A stretch of 64,000 bases of DNA, from contig CM065170.1 of NCBI GenBank assembly GCA_033026295.1, forward strand, positions 7,139,540-7,203,539. Reading direction: 5' to 3'. Both the position numbers and the translations under genes were made by a program. Of this stretch, positions 36,681 to 51,400 are shown piece by piece. Each line of letters starts with the position of its first letter. Position 1 is the stretch's first letter. The stretch is from Channa striata (taxonomy: Eukaryota > Chordata > Actinopteri > Anabantiformes > Channidae). The notes under the pieces were generated by a model. The model did no database searches and was not told the origin of the DNA. It saw nothing but the letters and a program-made list of their open reading frames with translations.

Positions 36681-37418
36681 AGGCCTGAGAGGACACACAC
36701 ACACAAAAACACACACACATTTGACCAAGTGTATACATTCTTCTCTGAGGAGGCGGTGAAACAAAGCAGATGATCTCTGAGCCAGAGGAGCGCTGCACTG
36801 GTTAGAATCAAAGCTGTTTCCTTTGTCAAAGGATGATGCACCTTCACGACAAGCACACCAAGGCTTCACTGAATGCCAGCAGCATTTGGCACTCACCACC
36901 ACCACCTAAAATAATTAGTTTTATTTACACGTAACATATTTTAGATGACTGTTAATGCTTCAAAGTGTGTAACACTGCTATGCACAAAGCCAGGTTGATA
37001 CAGAAATGCCTCTCTGGGTTTAGATTAGACACACAAGCCTGACCACAACACCGGCCCACAGGTTTGGGCTGAAGGAGACTCTGACTTTTAGTCAAGGCTT
37101 TATTGTGACTTGTCTAACGCTGTTTTGTAGCTGGCTGGGAGAAAATGCCCAGAGCCAGACTCCAGCATCTCGTGGAAAGCCTTCAAAAAAGCAGGGTCGC
37201 TGTGACATTAGTGTATTTATAGTGACATTGTCAAATAAGATGCCCGACAATCACAGGTTTGGATGTCTACATTGTGTGTACTCCTGTGATAAGGATTAGT
37301 CAGGATGAGCTGTAGCTACTGTCACTGTAACGTTTTCCTACCCTAAATGAGTTCTGGCCTGTGATTCCCTGCAGTCAGCTTCTAGTTGGTGAGTATGAAT
37401 TATCCCTCTGCATCACAT

Positions 37419-37499
37419 AGAGAGAGAGAGAGAGAGAGAGGAGTGTAGGAGGGAGAAACAAGCACAGCACTTCTGGATGGAGTGAGATAGATAGATAGA
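37419..37499 (+). repeat. (AG)n and (GATA)n microsatellites
   Basis: (AG)n at 37419-37440 and a short GATA run at 37485-37499. Confidence 0.9.
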
Positions 37500-38531
37500 G
37501 AGCACAGAGGAGGTCATGGCCCTTTTCACACAGTGCAACAAGGAGATTACAGGTGGTGTCCAGGTGGGACTCGAGCACCGTGGCTATGGTTCCACAAATA
37601 AGCAGATGCAAATACAGTAGAGTATAGCACCTACAAAAGAGCTAAGGACAAGGAAGGACAAGGAGCTCAGAGATAGGACGCAAATGTAGAAAGTTTGTCA
37701 TTCTGCAAGATCAGGAAGATAGCGAACGATGACGGCAGCTCCGCATAGAGCCGAGATAAAAACTGTCGTCATCTGGAGCTGCTGAGTCCACGGGCCAGCT
37801 GACTGAGTGTAGCTGATATCGTTCGGGGAGCACGTTGGATTTCTGAAGTGTCATGTCTCGTTACATGTTAGCCACACGCTGACACAGGTTGAGGCTCAGC
37901 GTGGTGACACCGAGCCATATGTCGTACAATCTTTTTTTGGGGGGGATACGCGCGAAGCTCCTCCTGCACCACAGCCACATTATCAGAACATATGTCATAC
38001 GTATTGATATATTTCCTCACAGTACTGTAAGGGTTCTCGTGATTCATAGACTGTGGTGTTGTCATTTATTCATGGATGCTTAAGTCAGCAAATCCTAAAT
38101 GTAGACACATACAACTCACATTTAAATATCAGCTTACCCATGCACATGCTAGTATCACAAAGTCAGGTGCACGAAAACGTAATTACATTCCTAACACATT
38201 CAGACATGACTTATGCAAAGGCAATTTCAGCATCAGCTTACATGTATGATCACGACGAAAGGGATTTCTTTCAGCGTATGACCTAATGAGCTTTTTGACT
38301 TGTAAATCAATTGTAGCGTGTGTATTCGGATCGCTGCTGATCATCGCCATCATTACATTTCCGATCTGTAGCTCTGCCTGTAGGATCACATCAGACGGGA
38401 AACCCTTCACTCCCCTCACACATCCACGAGCCTCGGATCCTTCCTTGGACGATCACTAACCACTGCAAACCACAAACACCCCACAACACCCGCTGACTCG
38501 GTCGTCTAGTTGTCACAATTTTCGCCTTTTC

Positions 38532-38553
38532 TATATATATATATATATATATA
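38532..38553 (+). repeat. (TA)n microsatellite
   Basis: About eleven TA units, self-complementary. Confidence 0.95.
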
Positions 38554-38961
38554 GAACATGGATGTATATTTTGGGGGTTTTTGGCGATTTTTAAAATCTG
38601 TTTACATATTATCTGTTTCCCTCAACAGTAATGTCCAAATGCAGTTTTAAAACTATAGAAATAAATTGTGTTGAAAACTACTATAAAATGTTTAGGAAAA
38701 AGCCCACAACTAAGAATAGAGAGGACATGTCGTCAGTAAGACACAGCCTTTTTTTTGTGAATGCAACCTTAAAGACAGACAGAAGTGTTGGACAGTGAAA
38801 TACTGTTTTACCACGCCGATGTAATTAAATGCAGCACAAAGTAGATCACGCCCCAAATTCTAAACCCACCCGAGACTTTGGGTGATTTTTAATACTCCTT
38901 CATTTGTTGGTGTTGTTTTGGTACAAGGTGTACCCCAAAGTCTCTCTCTCTGTGTCTCTCT

Positions 38962-38964
<3 letters not shown>

Positions 38965-39039
<75 letters not shown>
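38965..39039 (+). repeat. (AC)n microsatellite, about 37 units
   Basis: An uninterrupted 75-base AC run, the longest simple repeat in the window. It lies between a TCTCTC tract and a G-rich run at 39061-39075. Confidence 0.97.
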
Positions 39040-39040
<1 letters not shown>

Positions 39041-42000
39041 CTGTGCATGAATCATGACACCGGGGGGTGGGGGGGTTGTCTGAAAGGTTGCATCATGCCA
39101 CCAGATTATAAATAAGACAGAAATATAACAAATATGTCACACGAACTCCCAACCTGAAAAACTTTCTAGAAATTTGTCGCCCCCACATCTGTAATGTGAA
39201 ATCATGAACTTCTAGTGGTTCTGTTTCTACATTTGATCAATGGGGGAAATACAGTAGAGTAACTCTGAAGATTACACATTTAAAGGTCTTCAAATAAAGC
39301 CGTACAAGACTGTGTACGTTTCAGGTGTCATTCATTCTTTTAATAAGGTTTTTGGGGAAGTTCCTGTTCTGTCATCTCTCCTCTAAACTAGTTGTGTAGT
39401 TCACACACTGTATGTATCCTGAAAGTGGTCTGTGCCCCCCTCCACCTTCCTCCTCATCTTTCCATCTCTTTTTTACCCTGGGAAACTCCCCACCACAGGC
39501 TTCGTGACACATTCAACCCGCCTATTATATAGCACTGTGGGGGGTCTGACAAGCCAAAACAATAATTTAGACCCCCACTTTACTGGAGCATTTATCTGCT
39601 AAGTGCTCACACAAGTAGTCAAAGCCACACGTTGTTATTACGTTGACAAATTTTGATGGATGATCCAGCCTCACGTTTGAATTCAGTCGGCAACTGAGGG
39701 TGATTTTATTCACCTAAACAGTTGTCAAGACAATGAATAGTTTGAGCTTGACTTAAATAGGGATTTTCCACCAGCTCAATTTTATTCTTTAGTTTTTATC
39801 GGATCTATGTATACAGTATATTTTCATTTAATATAGACTGTAACAATATTGTATTAACACAGACATTTGCTGTTAAAGTCTAATTCTTTAGGGTCTTCAC
39901 ACTAAGCCCATTGCCCTGGTTTTTCCAGTATGTCCTGCTAATGCAACTAATAATTGGACCCCTGTTAGTGTCTTTTCAGCTGTTTCGACATGCTAAAACT
40001 CCGGCCGTCCCTCAGCGAGAGAGACAACTCTGATTCCCTATTAATTAAACAGCCAAGTGCACAAAAAGAAAACATAGTATTATAGCAGCTGCATTTGTAA
40101 CTTCTTATCAGACAAATGCTTGATTAGACGAGGTGCGGAAAGGATAAAGGAAGGGAGGAAACACTGTTTGGTTTACGGTCATGTGGCCGCAGAGTGTCTT
40201 TGTCTGGTTGTATGTTAGGCTGAAGGTTTTGTGGTGTGTTCAAGGGCTCCCTTTTTTATCAGATGACGAAGTAACAGCAGCAAAGACCAACGTACAGGGT
40301 CAATAGAATCAGCAATTCCAAAGATGTTCTTTTCATTAAGCTCTTGACAAGAAAGCTAATTTGATTATACGAATAATAAATATCTAAAACAGTCCTTTAA
40401 TGAATGACTAATGTAGTAGATCTGTCAGTCAGTCTGGTTCACAAATGAGGCTGAAACACAGCAACCTTTGAATTAGTTTCCACTAGTGTTGTGTTAGTCA
40501 TCACACCGGACTTTCATGTACGTGAAATTTTTTTCTAAAACCACCTTTTGGTGTTAAAAGATGCGTAAGAAGTTTCTCAGGTAGGAGTCAAATCTTTCAT
40601 GCATTTTTATGCTCATTGCTCTGAGAACACTGAAGCTCTTGAGCTTCCGAATGGTCCAGAATTCAGGTAACAGACAATAAGTTCAGAAATCTGAGTATTA
40701 ATAGAGTCTGACCTTTCAGTCTCTCTCACACACACACGCACACGCAATAACTCATTACAGCTTGTAGTAACTCAGCTTGTCACTAACTGCTCTGCGAGTA
40801 GACAGTGAGCTAAGGTGCAAAGTTGAGCTCAAATTAGTATCCTTGACTTTCTCAGCCGCCGACGTTTCATGCAGCGTCTGTAACTCAATAGGTCCATCAA
40901 TTACCTCTGTTTCCTAGGTGCCTTCACAAACAACAGCTGCAGAGTTTAATAAACTGGCCGTGCAACTCAATCGCACAGGCTAAAATATCGTGATGCCTGA
41001 AAACCGGCACGATGATGAAAGCAGGCCCCTTTTGTTGTCATCGCAGCTAGTATTCCATGTTATAATGAGTTATCTTGGTAAAATGCTGTTTTTAAAATCC
41101 CTCGCAGCAATATTTCTTTGCACTAAGGCATCCTGTCACTGTATTGAGTTGCTGCAGGCTTCCTTTGCTTGTGGGACAGAGGTACATTTTTTCCATGGTA
41201 ACTGGAACCTCATTCAAACTCTGGCCTTGAATAGATACGAGAACGAATTTAAGTCGCTGGCTCACATACACACACACACACAGACTGGAGTCTCCATTTA
41301 GTTTATCTGCACAGAGGGAGATAATTAAGATTTAAAAAATGCTACACGGAAAGGACAGAAAGCAATTTGGGATTACACAGGGTGCTCCCTATAGGAGACT
41401 AAATCCAAAGTAGAAGAGGAAAGCAGGTAATCAATAATGTAAAAAAAATGAAAAAGGAAAATACTAGTGAGTGACAGTTTGACTTATGTTCCAGTGTGGC
41501 CAGCGAAGTTATGACGAGGGCTGTGAGGACAGTTTGCCAAAGGGGACAGGAAACAGAGGGTGTTTTCCAACACACCCTCAGACATGGTGCAGAAGGTGAG
41601 TCTCAACAAGTGTCCAAAATTAGACAGTGATATGGGAGATCTTATTTATTAGAAGACCATATTTATAACAAACTGACTGGTGTCAGCCTGAACTAAAATG
41701 GTCACTGACAAAAGTAAAAAAAAAAAAAAATTCAATGAAGATTGTTTTGCTTTTTAGTTTTGGAGCCAGTGTGAATCTGAGAATCTGTTGGTAAAAATGT
41801 TCATAGCCAACCTACAAAGCTGTCCGTTAAAAAGAGCGAATGACGTTTGGAAAAGGATAAGGGACACTACAGATAAATGAAGATAATGATGGACTATTTC
41901 AGTCAGTCTAAAAACAATTTCGTTACAAAAGAAAATAAAGAGCACGAGATTGCAGTTCAAACCCTTATCTACTTTCACACCACCACACACCTGGTCCAAC

Positions 42001-43024
42001 AAGGTGTGAAGTGGGCGTGAGCGTTAGTTTTGGTAAGTTTAAAATGGAAAAAAACTGTTGGACATATCAAGCCCAGAATATATGGAGGGAGGGGTTGTGG
42101 GTGATTTTCCTTTGGTTAAAAAAGCTCCTGGTCGAAACGTACTGACACCTTAAAGATTAGAGTGAGTCACACGGAAGAAAAGTCTATGAAAACAGGTGTG
42201 AAATGTCTGTGGTCAAGCAATGACACAAAACACTAGACAAAAAGCACGCCAACAAGCACGAGGAAACACAAAAACGATGGCTTTAGGACTGTGACACACC
42301 AAGCCAATGTCAAGGAACTGGTGCTGATAAAAACCAACAGTGGCCTTAGGTCCTGTTGGCTTCACTTGGGCTGAAAACTGGAGCCAGAACACACTGCAAA
42401 GACAAGACCCAAGAGCATGTGGTGGCGGATGTTCTGTGCTTGTGTGAGACGACGAGGAAGTAGAAGCCCTGGGACACAAATGTACAACCTGAACAAAGCC
42501 GAGTTCCCTTATTTCTCTAGCTTACTAATTTTCACCCTGGTCTGACTCAACACAGACGGTTTAGAACAAATATATCAATCCAGAATGTTCCTGATAACAA
42601 GCTACACCAACAGTACAGCCTTGTTATTACAGTCTGTAATCTTTGAGCTGAACAGAGTGGTCTCACCCAGTGATGGGCAGACACCAGTTCTTAGTTGGCA
42701 GGAAAACGTCTGGTGCCAACGGTGCAGGGCACTGTAAAGACAATTCAGACCGACGTCAGACCGACCTACAATAAGTCCGTCTTCCAGTATTTTCCATCAA
42801 TGTCTGTGGCCCTCAAGCCCACTGGCAATGACAGAAAGTGGCTAAAAAATATAGTTATTGAAACAATCCCCCCTCCCAAGAAAAACCTAAAACAGTTGAA
42901 AACAGCAGTTTTAACAACTCCGGCAACTTTGTTGAGGATTATTTGACGTAGGCTTCATACGCAATCTTTATAATACTTGTTATTAAGATCAAATAATTAT
43001 TGTTGTTAGTCCTTGTTATGTGAA

Positions 43025-43230
43025 AAGTACTCCCATTTCCTCCCACAGTCCAAAGATATGCATGCTGGGTTTACTGGTGACTCTAAATTGCCTGTAGTGT
43101 AAATGGCTGTCTGTCTGTGTGTCTCTAGAGACAGACCACCGACCTGTCCAGGATGGACCCCGCCTCTCATCCTATGACAGCTGGGTTAGGCTGCAGCCCC
43201 CCGCGACCCTGAACAGGATAAGTGATTTTA
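43025..43230 (+). mobile_element. 3' end of an L2-type LINE (Maui-like)
   Basis: CACAGTCCAAAGATATGCAT, CTCTAAATTGCCTGTAG, ACCTGTCCAGGATGGACCCC, GACAGCTGGGTTAGGCTGCA and CGACCCTGAACAGGATAAG follow in the order seen in the 3' tail of fish L2 retrotransposons. Only the tail is present, as is usual for 5'-truncated LINE copies. Recognition is from memory; no reverse transcriptase remains. Confidence 0.8.
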
Positions 43231-45072
43231 TGTACCGAAGGAATGGTTGAAAGTGGAGACTTTTAACAGAATCAGAAGGAAAAACCTCTGATACCCATCA
43301 AAATATTTTGATCATATATGTGGTAGCAAGATGGTTCCTACTCTGACGGTGACTTATGGAGCAGCCTTTGTTCCTCTAGGTTCTCATTTCTTTTTTAGAA
43401 TAAAAGATCAGTGGAGCTGAATCAGGACTTTTATAAATAGCACTGACTGCGATAACATACCAGGGCTTCTTCTCTGCAGGGCTGCTGACGCTCCCTGCAG
43501 CCATTCACGTACTGGACAGAAATGGGGGAAGAGGCTGCTGCACTCTGCTGGAGAAAAAAAGATCGTTTCACTGTGGTGTTGGTTCCTACCATAGACGGGT
43601 CTAAAAATCAATCGCACACATTTTTAATATCAGAATTCCAGCATAACTGTTGCACAATCACAATTACAGCGTAATGACGTGTATGTTCTTTCATAAAAGC
43701 GGTGACTCAATAATGTTCTCTGAAAGAACACAGCAACACATGATTACTCACATGCTCTCAGCTCTGTCAGGGCGAATGTAATTTCAAGGAAACAGCCCTG
43801 GGGGTTACGCTATGTTCCCATTACATGCTGAAATGGCCTCAGGGTAGAGTGAGTGTGAGCAAACTAAACCCGATCCTTGCTCTTCATCTCAGATCAGGGC
43901 CACTTGCATCTGATTCATAAGCGATCTCGAGCAATGTGATCGGAAGGAATTCACGATTCATTTCTCTTTGTCTCAGCAAATGAATCAGTGTCATTTCGAC
44001 TGCAGCTGAAGTGACAGTTTATTTAAATCTGCTGTGCAGTTTAGCACAATAGTTCACACCAGAACGAGCTACGAGTCATATAAAAAACGCAAATCTGAAG
44101 CATAAACACCAGATTGTTTCTGTCAAAACACATCAGAAGTAAACGTTAAGCCTTTTAACGTGAGTGACAACTTTGTTCTGCGCCCGTTTGACCATCTGAC
44201 AGCCGCTACGCGGAACATGCATGCGATCAATGATTGGATTAAATCACAGCTGCTGTATGACAAACTCCATTTTAGTCATGTCATATATTTACGCGGCTCT
44301 TTCACTTTTGGAGGCAGCTGCATCTGATGGGAATCTTGCTTCAGCTGACACTGTGACCACATCATTAGCATTTTAGCCTCTTCGAAGCGGCTCATGACGC
44401 ATTTCACAATTTATATACGTATTATGAGTGATTTCCAAAGTGATATGTGGTTTGACACCAGATCTATACAAGCATGTCTGCACACTAACATCACAGCCCA
44501 GTTCGTGTTCGATGGGAAACTAGCCATAACGTTTTTTTTTAACCTAATTGATCCTTCAGTTGTTTTGTCATAACGCATTTATAGAACTCAAGATGACATA
44601 AACATTTCTTTGTCCAAATGACTATAGAAAACCCCAAAATTGTCAGACTATTAGCATCTAAACAGGATCTATGGTAAGGACTTTTTTATTGTCCAAAAAG
44701 TTTATGGACGTTATACTTTTTTCTATGACACATCATTTTTGCATCGTCAGCTCTATCTGATGTTTATCCAATAGATCAAGCATTGTATGTGTCATTTACC
44801 TCAAGAGTTGACTGACGCTAATGACGATGCTGCTGATGCTTGTTGTCGTCGCTCTGTGTGTGTGTGTGTGTGTTTGTCTTTGTTTGTGAACACCACCCTG
44901 CATGAGACGAAACTTGACTAAAGCACAAAGTATGAATCACCCGTCCAGCAGTCTCCCTGTCTTGATTTGTATGCCGCAGCAGTTATACCAGCCCTCTGCA
45001 CTGATTAATGTATGTTTATGAGATGCTGCATTAAAGCTGTCACTGTCCAGATAACCTCTTTCCTCCACCTCC

Positions 45073-45096
<24 letters not shown>
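45073..45096 (+). repeat. (TC)n microsatellite
   Basis: About twelve TC units. Confidence 0.9.
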
Positions 45097-45103
<7 letters not shown>

Positions 45104-45259
45104 ACTTGTATGTTCCTCTCTCTGTCTCCTTTTTGACTTTTGTCCCAGAAGTGCTCCATTATGACAGGAGCAGGAGGGGACAGGCTGGGGCAAAGAAGGA
45201 CAGAGGGATGCAGCAACAGGCAATATAAGTGTCATTTTTCACCTCCTTTATAAACAGGT

Positions 45260-45420
45260 CGTAATGTTGAGATGAGCCATTGCCTATTATGGGCTCGGTC
45301 CAGCCGGTGACATCAGTAAACAGAGCGGCGCAGCTCTCTGCCGGGCCAATGAGGAGTGTGTTTTAACAAGCCGGCCCGGGCTGTTGGGAGTCTGGACTAG
45401 CTCGTCCCATGGTAACCCAG
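45260..45420. promoter_or_regulatory. Candidate enhancer block
   Basis: GC-rich island in AT-rich flanks with GGTGACATCAG, GGGCCAATGAG, AGCCGGCCCGGGCT and CCATGGTAACC words. The last resembles an RFX-type X-box. No coding pattern. Conservation unchecked. Confidence 0.25.
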
Positions 45421-48400
45421 GTAGACAATGTACTTGTTATGGTTGGGCCTGGGAACAGACTCAGGCCAAACACTTATCAAGCTGTCTTGTGAAGCACAAA
45501 CTTTGGATCATGAATATTACAAAGGTTATGGGGTTATGGGACAGCTTTATTACTCTGACAAACACCATTTCTCAGGAGGGTTAAGCTGGGAAGACAAGAC
45601 AGCCATATGCCTGCCCTATTTGCTTTGCAAAGCAGGCGGTTGAACTTTTTCACTTGTCTCTGTGACTTTTGATTCACCTTTATCCTGCATTGCTTGACCC
45701 ATGCTGTTGCTGCAAATGAGCATCTATCTTTAGGTATGATTCAGTGCTGTGTCAGATCGCAACAGGACTGAGGCTGAAAGGCTGCAGGAAAGTGGGCAAA
45801 TGTGACTCAGACGACAGGATGGGTTTTGTGAAACAGGTTTCCCATGCTGCTCCTGCTCAGCCTGTGTCTTGATGTTTTTATCTGAGCAGATACGAAACCC
45901 CAAGTGCACGCAAGTCAAGTTGCACAGCTCCCCAGAGCTTGCCTGCCCTTTGGACAGAGATGCAGATTTTTGTCATAATGCAGGTGGCTGGCTAACAGGA
46001 AGGAACGCCGGAGGGAAACAAGCAGTGAAAAGAGGGGAGGAGGAAGCGATGGAGACACATCTCCTCCATACCGCCTCTGGTCCACATGGATGTCCATCTT
46101 TTCCTCCGAATTCACACAGGCACTAGTGATGCACTGTGAATTCATACGCCTCTCCGTAAACTCACCAGGCTTATTCCTGAATGCTTCACACTGATGGTTC
46201 AGTTAGAAAGAAACACGACGCCCCCATGTGGATAAAGGAGGAACAAACTCAATGTTCACTGCAGAAGAGTTGTCATGGCACATCACATGGGATTTTGGTT
46301 TACAAATTCAACACAATTTTAAACAATGTAAATGTGCAAAAGGGTTCCAGCGTTTTCTCTGTAAAATGTTATAAAAGTAAGTTCAGGTGTTTAAATGTTT
46401 AGGTTTAAATATTAATAATCCATTTAATATGTTTTCCTTGTCGTTTGATGTGCTGTTACCATCAAATATTCATTATGGCAGCTTTAAACACATAAACTTC
46501 AGTGTATTTTGAAACTGAAGTGGAGTTGTCTGAGTAAAAACTGATCCATATCTTTTATATTTTTTCCTTGTAAATCCCAAACACTCTCCCTCTCTGAGAT
46601 TCTCCTTTAAACATCAATTATTTCGTTGCTGATTGGACACATATTAAATGGATTTAAATGTAGATTCAGTCTTGACATTAAGGTGACCTAGCACTGACAC
46701 ACACTTTCCCCAGCTCTCTCTGTCATTAAAATTGACTTTGTTCCTATAGCGTGTCACTCACTATATTCTCTCATTTCAAACTCTCGTGTGTTTCCCGCTC
46801 TCCTTCTCTACATGTCCAGGAATGTCAGAAGGCTTGTAAAGGAGCTTTAATAGATGGGCATATAAATCTGCAAGTGACAAACTCCAGTTGTGGCAGAGCG
46901 GGGGCTGGTGTGCGCGCTGTAAAACCAGGACCTCCAAGACTCCTGTGCCCCCCTGCGATTCCCCCGCTGGCACTGCCGTGAGACCCCACAACCTCTCGGC
47001 CTGAACCGCAACACACAGGCAAGATGCTCGAAGCTTTACTGACACCGAGACTGAAGGACATCTGACCAATGCTGGCCGGAGGTTAAAGCGGAAAATTTGG
47101 GCTCCTTGGGTGCCAGAGGTGATGACGTCTTGACAAGGTTTTATGAGATTATATTTTTCATCTACGTTAATTTTCCAGAATTTATTAGATGCTCTTGGCA
47201 AATAGTTTTAAGTCGTGATTTGTAATATAACATGTTTTTATTTAAACAAGTCTTGGAAGATTTAATTACTTTAAACAGGTCTAAGAAGAGTAAACAGTAC
47301 TAAAGTGATTTTAAAATACTGCATCAGAATATAGAATAATAACCAGTCCCAGTGGAAAGCTGTTGTATGAGCTGCCAGCCTTGGTTTATCATTCCTTCTG
47401 TGTTATTAAGTGAATCCAAACATGTGCATAAATTGTGTGTCGCGTTCTCTTTTTTCTATAACTCTCTGTATGACTTCAGAAATGATAGTGACATGTTTGA
47501 GTAAAACCTGAGAAAAAGTTTAAGAAATGTTTTATTATATTGCAGTTAACCTAATTTCATCCATTATAAATCTTCAGACCAATTAGCCAGAAGTATTTTT
47601 TCCATTAAAAAACATTATTTATTCGAAAAAGGATTATGTGTAAATATGTGCTGGAGCTTTGAGGCAGATACATGAAAGTAGGGCAAAAATACAGTTTTGG
47701 ACAGAGGCTAAAATGGTTTATATTCATGTCTCGGGGGTAAAGAAGATATTTGGCAGGATGCTAAACTTCTTTCTTTAACAGTGCTGACGCATACAAGGAA
47801 TCTGACTCCAGCTGTCAGTAGCTTATCATAAACATATACACAGTGCCGTGAACACATAAACACTAAGAATATCTGGGACTTCCACGTATGTGGATGTTTC
47901 CTAAGAGACCGTTCTCATTTCTCTTTGATTAGAATTCAAGGACTGTAATTTCCATGATTTTGTGGATAAATAAATTGAACCTTGAACCTCCTTTGGGTCC
48001 TTTATTCAGCCTTCCAGCATTTTTATTTATAAGGAAAAAACTGCTATTGAGCCCACTGTGCTCTATTAAAAATGCTGATGATAATAAGGAAAATAAGTGG
48101 CAGAAAGTGAAGAACGCCCAGAGTGATTTCATATCACCTGAGGGTTAAAAAAGGCTCAAATGAAAGAAAATGGGATCAGTTTCGGGATCAAGCTTAAAAA
48201 CGGAGATTCTGTGTCAGTGTGGCAATGACTGGACGTCATTGTGATGATAATAAAGAGCTGAGACCTTTTAAAACATCCTGATACGGTGCGATTTCAATGC
48301 AGATCATTTGAAGACTGTCCATGGGGTGGCACTGCAAAGTTTCCGAGAGCGTGCGGCACAGTATGGTAACACTTCCTTGTCCTAAAAAGGAAGATAAACG

Positions 48401-51400
48401 GACTTTTAACTGTTAAAATAACAGGTCGGGCTGACAGGCTGCTGAACTGGAGGCTGCAAATGTCCTTTGGATTCCTGTTAGAATAATGAAATGATAGATT
48501 TAACAGGCCCAGCTCCCAAATTAATAATTCTGTCCCACATTGCAGAGCGTATCGAATCTGTCAGATAGTTTTAACAGCTTTTCGACTCCACCTTTTTCCA
48601 TTTGCTTGAGTTGAATTTGGCTCCATGTTTTCCATTCCCCAGCAGCTGTGTTTTGACTCATTTACAGCTCAGCTGACATCGCTGCTCAATATAATGGATT
48701 AGAGGACAATGAAATCATTTTTTGAGGGATGCCTTTGGGGAAATGATGGATTCACTGTATAGTACAACAGCTGATAAAATGCATATTTGGCTTTATAAGT
48801 GTTGAAAATCTAGACAGAGAGGAAGATTACATCTTCATGACTCAATTTAGGAAAATCAAAGCTAAATAAAATGTTGGAATCCTGCACACTGTCAGCGCTA
48901 GCAACATTTGGCTTATAGACCAACATCAGAATTCAGTGAAATTAAATAAGATATAATGTAGCATCTGAGTTAAGTCAGTATAAAGACTTTTGTTTTCTTT
49001 ATAGCTATGTGACATCTAAGACATTTTACGACTGCAGCACTTGACAGGTTACGTTTTATTATGAAGCCAACTTCTAAACAGTTGAACAATTTCTGGACAA
49101 AGGGCAAATGCACTGGCAATAATCTATAATTCACTGCTGATACATTTGCCTTAAAATACTATAGCTTGATATTATGTTGTCAGCAGTCTCAGTGTACAAC
49201 TTCCAGGAAACATTCACCCACTGTGAAATAACTGGGTCTCCATACTTGATCACACTGGGTGGCAGCGTTGGCACTGCACTGGAAAGCATTACTTCTGCAT
49301 AGTGTTAATGGACTTACTTAACTCCTGGGTCCTGACTTGTGTTTTCCAATGAATTAAAGTGTCAGGAGCCACAAATCAGTGTCTGGGATAGGTCATGTGG
49401 GTACTAGAGGAGTGTGGGTCTGGTGGGCTCAACGCTCTCTCTTAATGGTTTGTTCCCTGGGTGCATGAAACCGGAGCCTTAAACCCGACCTGTTGTTACT
49501 GAGGCCCCATTTATACTCCCATCTACCCATAACACACACGCTCATGAACCCCACAAGCACACATGAATGCCATTACAAGCTAACGCACCGAGTACTGCCT
49601 TTTCTCCAAAAGAAAAATCTACTCCCCCCCCCCACACACACACACACTAGCTCCCCTTTGCCTCACTACTTTGGCAGAACAGTAACATTTACTCAGCTAA
49701 ATGAATTAAGTAATCGCACAATCCCGCAGCCTCTGCATTACAGAGGAATTTCCATATTACAGCATCCGATACTCCCTGTTCACAGCTCTCCTACGCCACT
49801 AATGCAAGCCCCTGGCCAGGCAGGCCGTAACTGGATAGCCGATGGGATTCTGCAGCAGCAGATGCAGTGAGTGCAGAGGATGAATGTGTGTGTGTGTGTG
49901 TGTTTGTGCAGGAGAAGAAGAGGTGTTGGATGTGGTGTTGGTCATCCATGCTATATGAGTCCTGCTTTTTTTATTAGAGCTCATTAGGGCAGCAGATAAC
50001 TCACTACTTGGTTTTCATTTAAGCAACAAGCCACTTGAGGCTGAGACTTGCAGTGATTTAGAATAGCCGTGACGCATTGTTAGGCACGATGTAACTCTGA
50101 GAAAGCCTGTGCTAAAATTTCTGTACAGTGCTATTAAAGTAGCGGGCCTTCACTCATTTAGCATCACTCACTCTTATCTAAGAATGACGTTTTTTTAAAA
50201 AAGGCATCAAATTTGTCTAGTGCAACTAGAGAAAATATATATATTGTCTCTAATGTATTTTTATTCCGCACATTCTTCATCATCGTGTCAAAACCAAGGC
50301 ATTATATAATCCACAAAACAAAACAAAGTGCTCGAAGATCGAGCTGCTACCCACACACTCAGCTGAGGAGCCAGCTGCTGCTATGTGGTAAGATCACGAC
50401 TTTCTAACTTGACAAGCCAAGATTTTATTTCCTAGTCTTGAGCCACAATAAATGCTACATCACAAAACATCACTTGAGGTAACTGACCCCCAAGACTTAC
50501 AACATTACAATAAAACATTTTTTAAATCCTGCATACAGTATTCCCACCCAACATGTGCAGGAAGTCACTTTAGCAAAATAAATGTCATATCTAAAATAAA
50601 TGATTAAAATTTTAGATATAAGGAATTATACAATAACTATGTGATGCAGGCAAATACTTTTCACCCTGTGTATGGTCAGTTTTAAAATGGGTTTGGGTGA
50701 TTTGAAAACCATTGGACACATCACTGTTCACACATCAAGTAGTTGTAACTGTTGAGGGGTGCAGGCGCCATCTTGTGAGGATTCCTCTGCCCTTTCTGTA
50801 GCAATTCTGAACAGCATTGCCATCACGGGTCAGTGCGTCTTTGTTACTCGTAACCTACAGGGTGACCTCGCAACTGTTCTAGTAGTTTTTTTTTGTAGTT
50901 TTTCCAAATAATAATAATAATTGCTATTGAGATTTCTTTAGTCCACGTAGGGTCCCCTTTTTTTTTGCGTAAACCTCACAATATGGCACCGCATACCTCA
51001 ATATTGCGTGACATAGCTTCACATTCTCTATATACATGTGTCGCCAAGATTGTCAGTAAATCTGTCATGTTTAGATTTAGTTACTGCTACTTTTGGTAAA
51101 AGGTCAAGAGGCTACATTTAAGGTTGTTAAGTCGTTCGGTTTCCAGTCAAACAGCAAATTTGTGTTGCACCCGCTAGTAAAACTGTTTCAGGAACGAGTG
51201 TCTGCTTGTACAGTTGTTGTTTTTTTGTGACACTGGCAGGCTCTAACTAAAACCACCACCATGTTGTGGACTACTGAATGTCCTCGTAGGACATCGAGAC
51301 AAAAATACAGTTTTACTACAACAGCCACTACAATTGTGGCTTGTGATGTCACAATCCGTCTGGGTGGTTACATACACTTATATTTAGCACAGTTTTAAAC

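Larger units (their letters stand above)
35361..43020. other. Gene-free stretch downstream of dusp10, part 1
   Basis: No gene recognised on either strand. Holds AG, GATA, TA and AC microsatellites, a doubtful repeat remnant near 36050-36140, and a GC-richer block at 36530-36680. Confidence 0.55.

Noticed and set aside
38860..39115. Array-like periodic sequence that could suggest CRISPR or a satellite
   Set aside because: It is a plain AC dinucleotide run; there are no repeat-spacer units.
46776..47201. A 141-codon minus-strand ORF
   Set aside because: No domain, no matching exons nearby, ordinary composition.
49493..49870. A 125-codon ORF near 49.5 kb
   Set aside because: Built partly on a CA microsatellite and a C run; no family resemblance.
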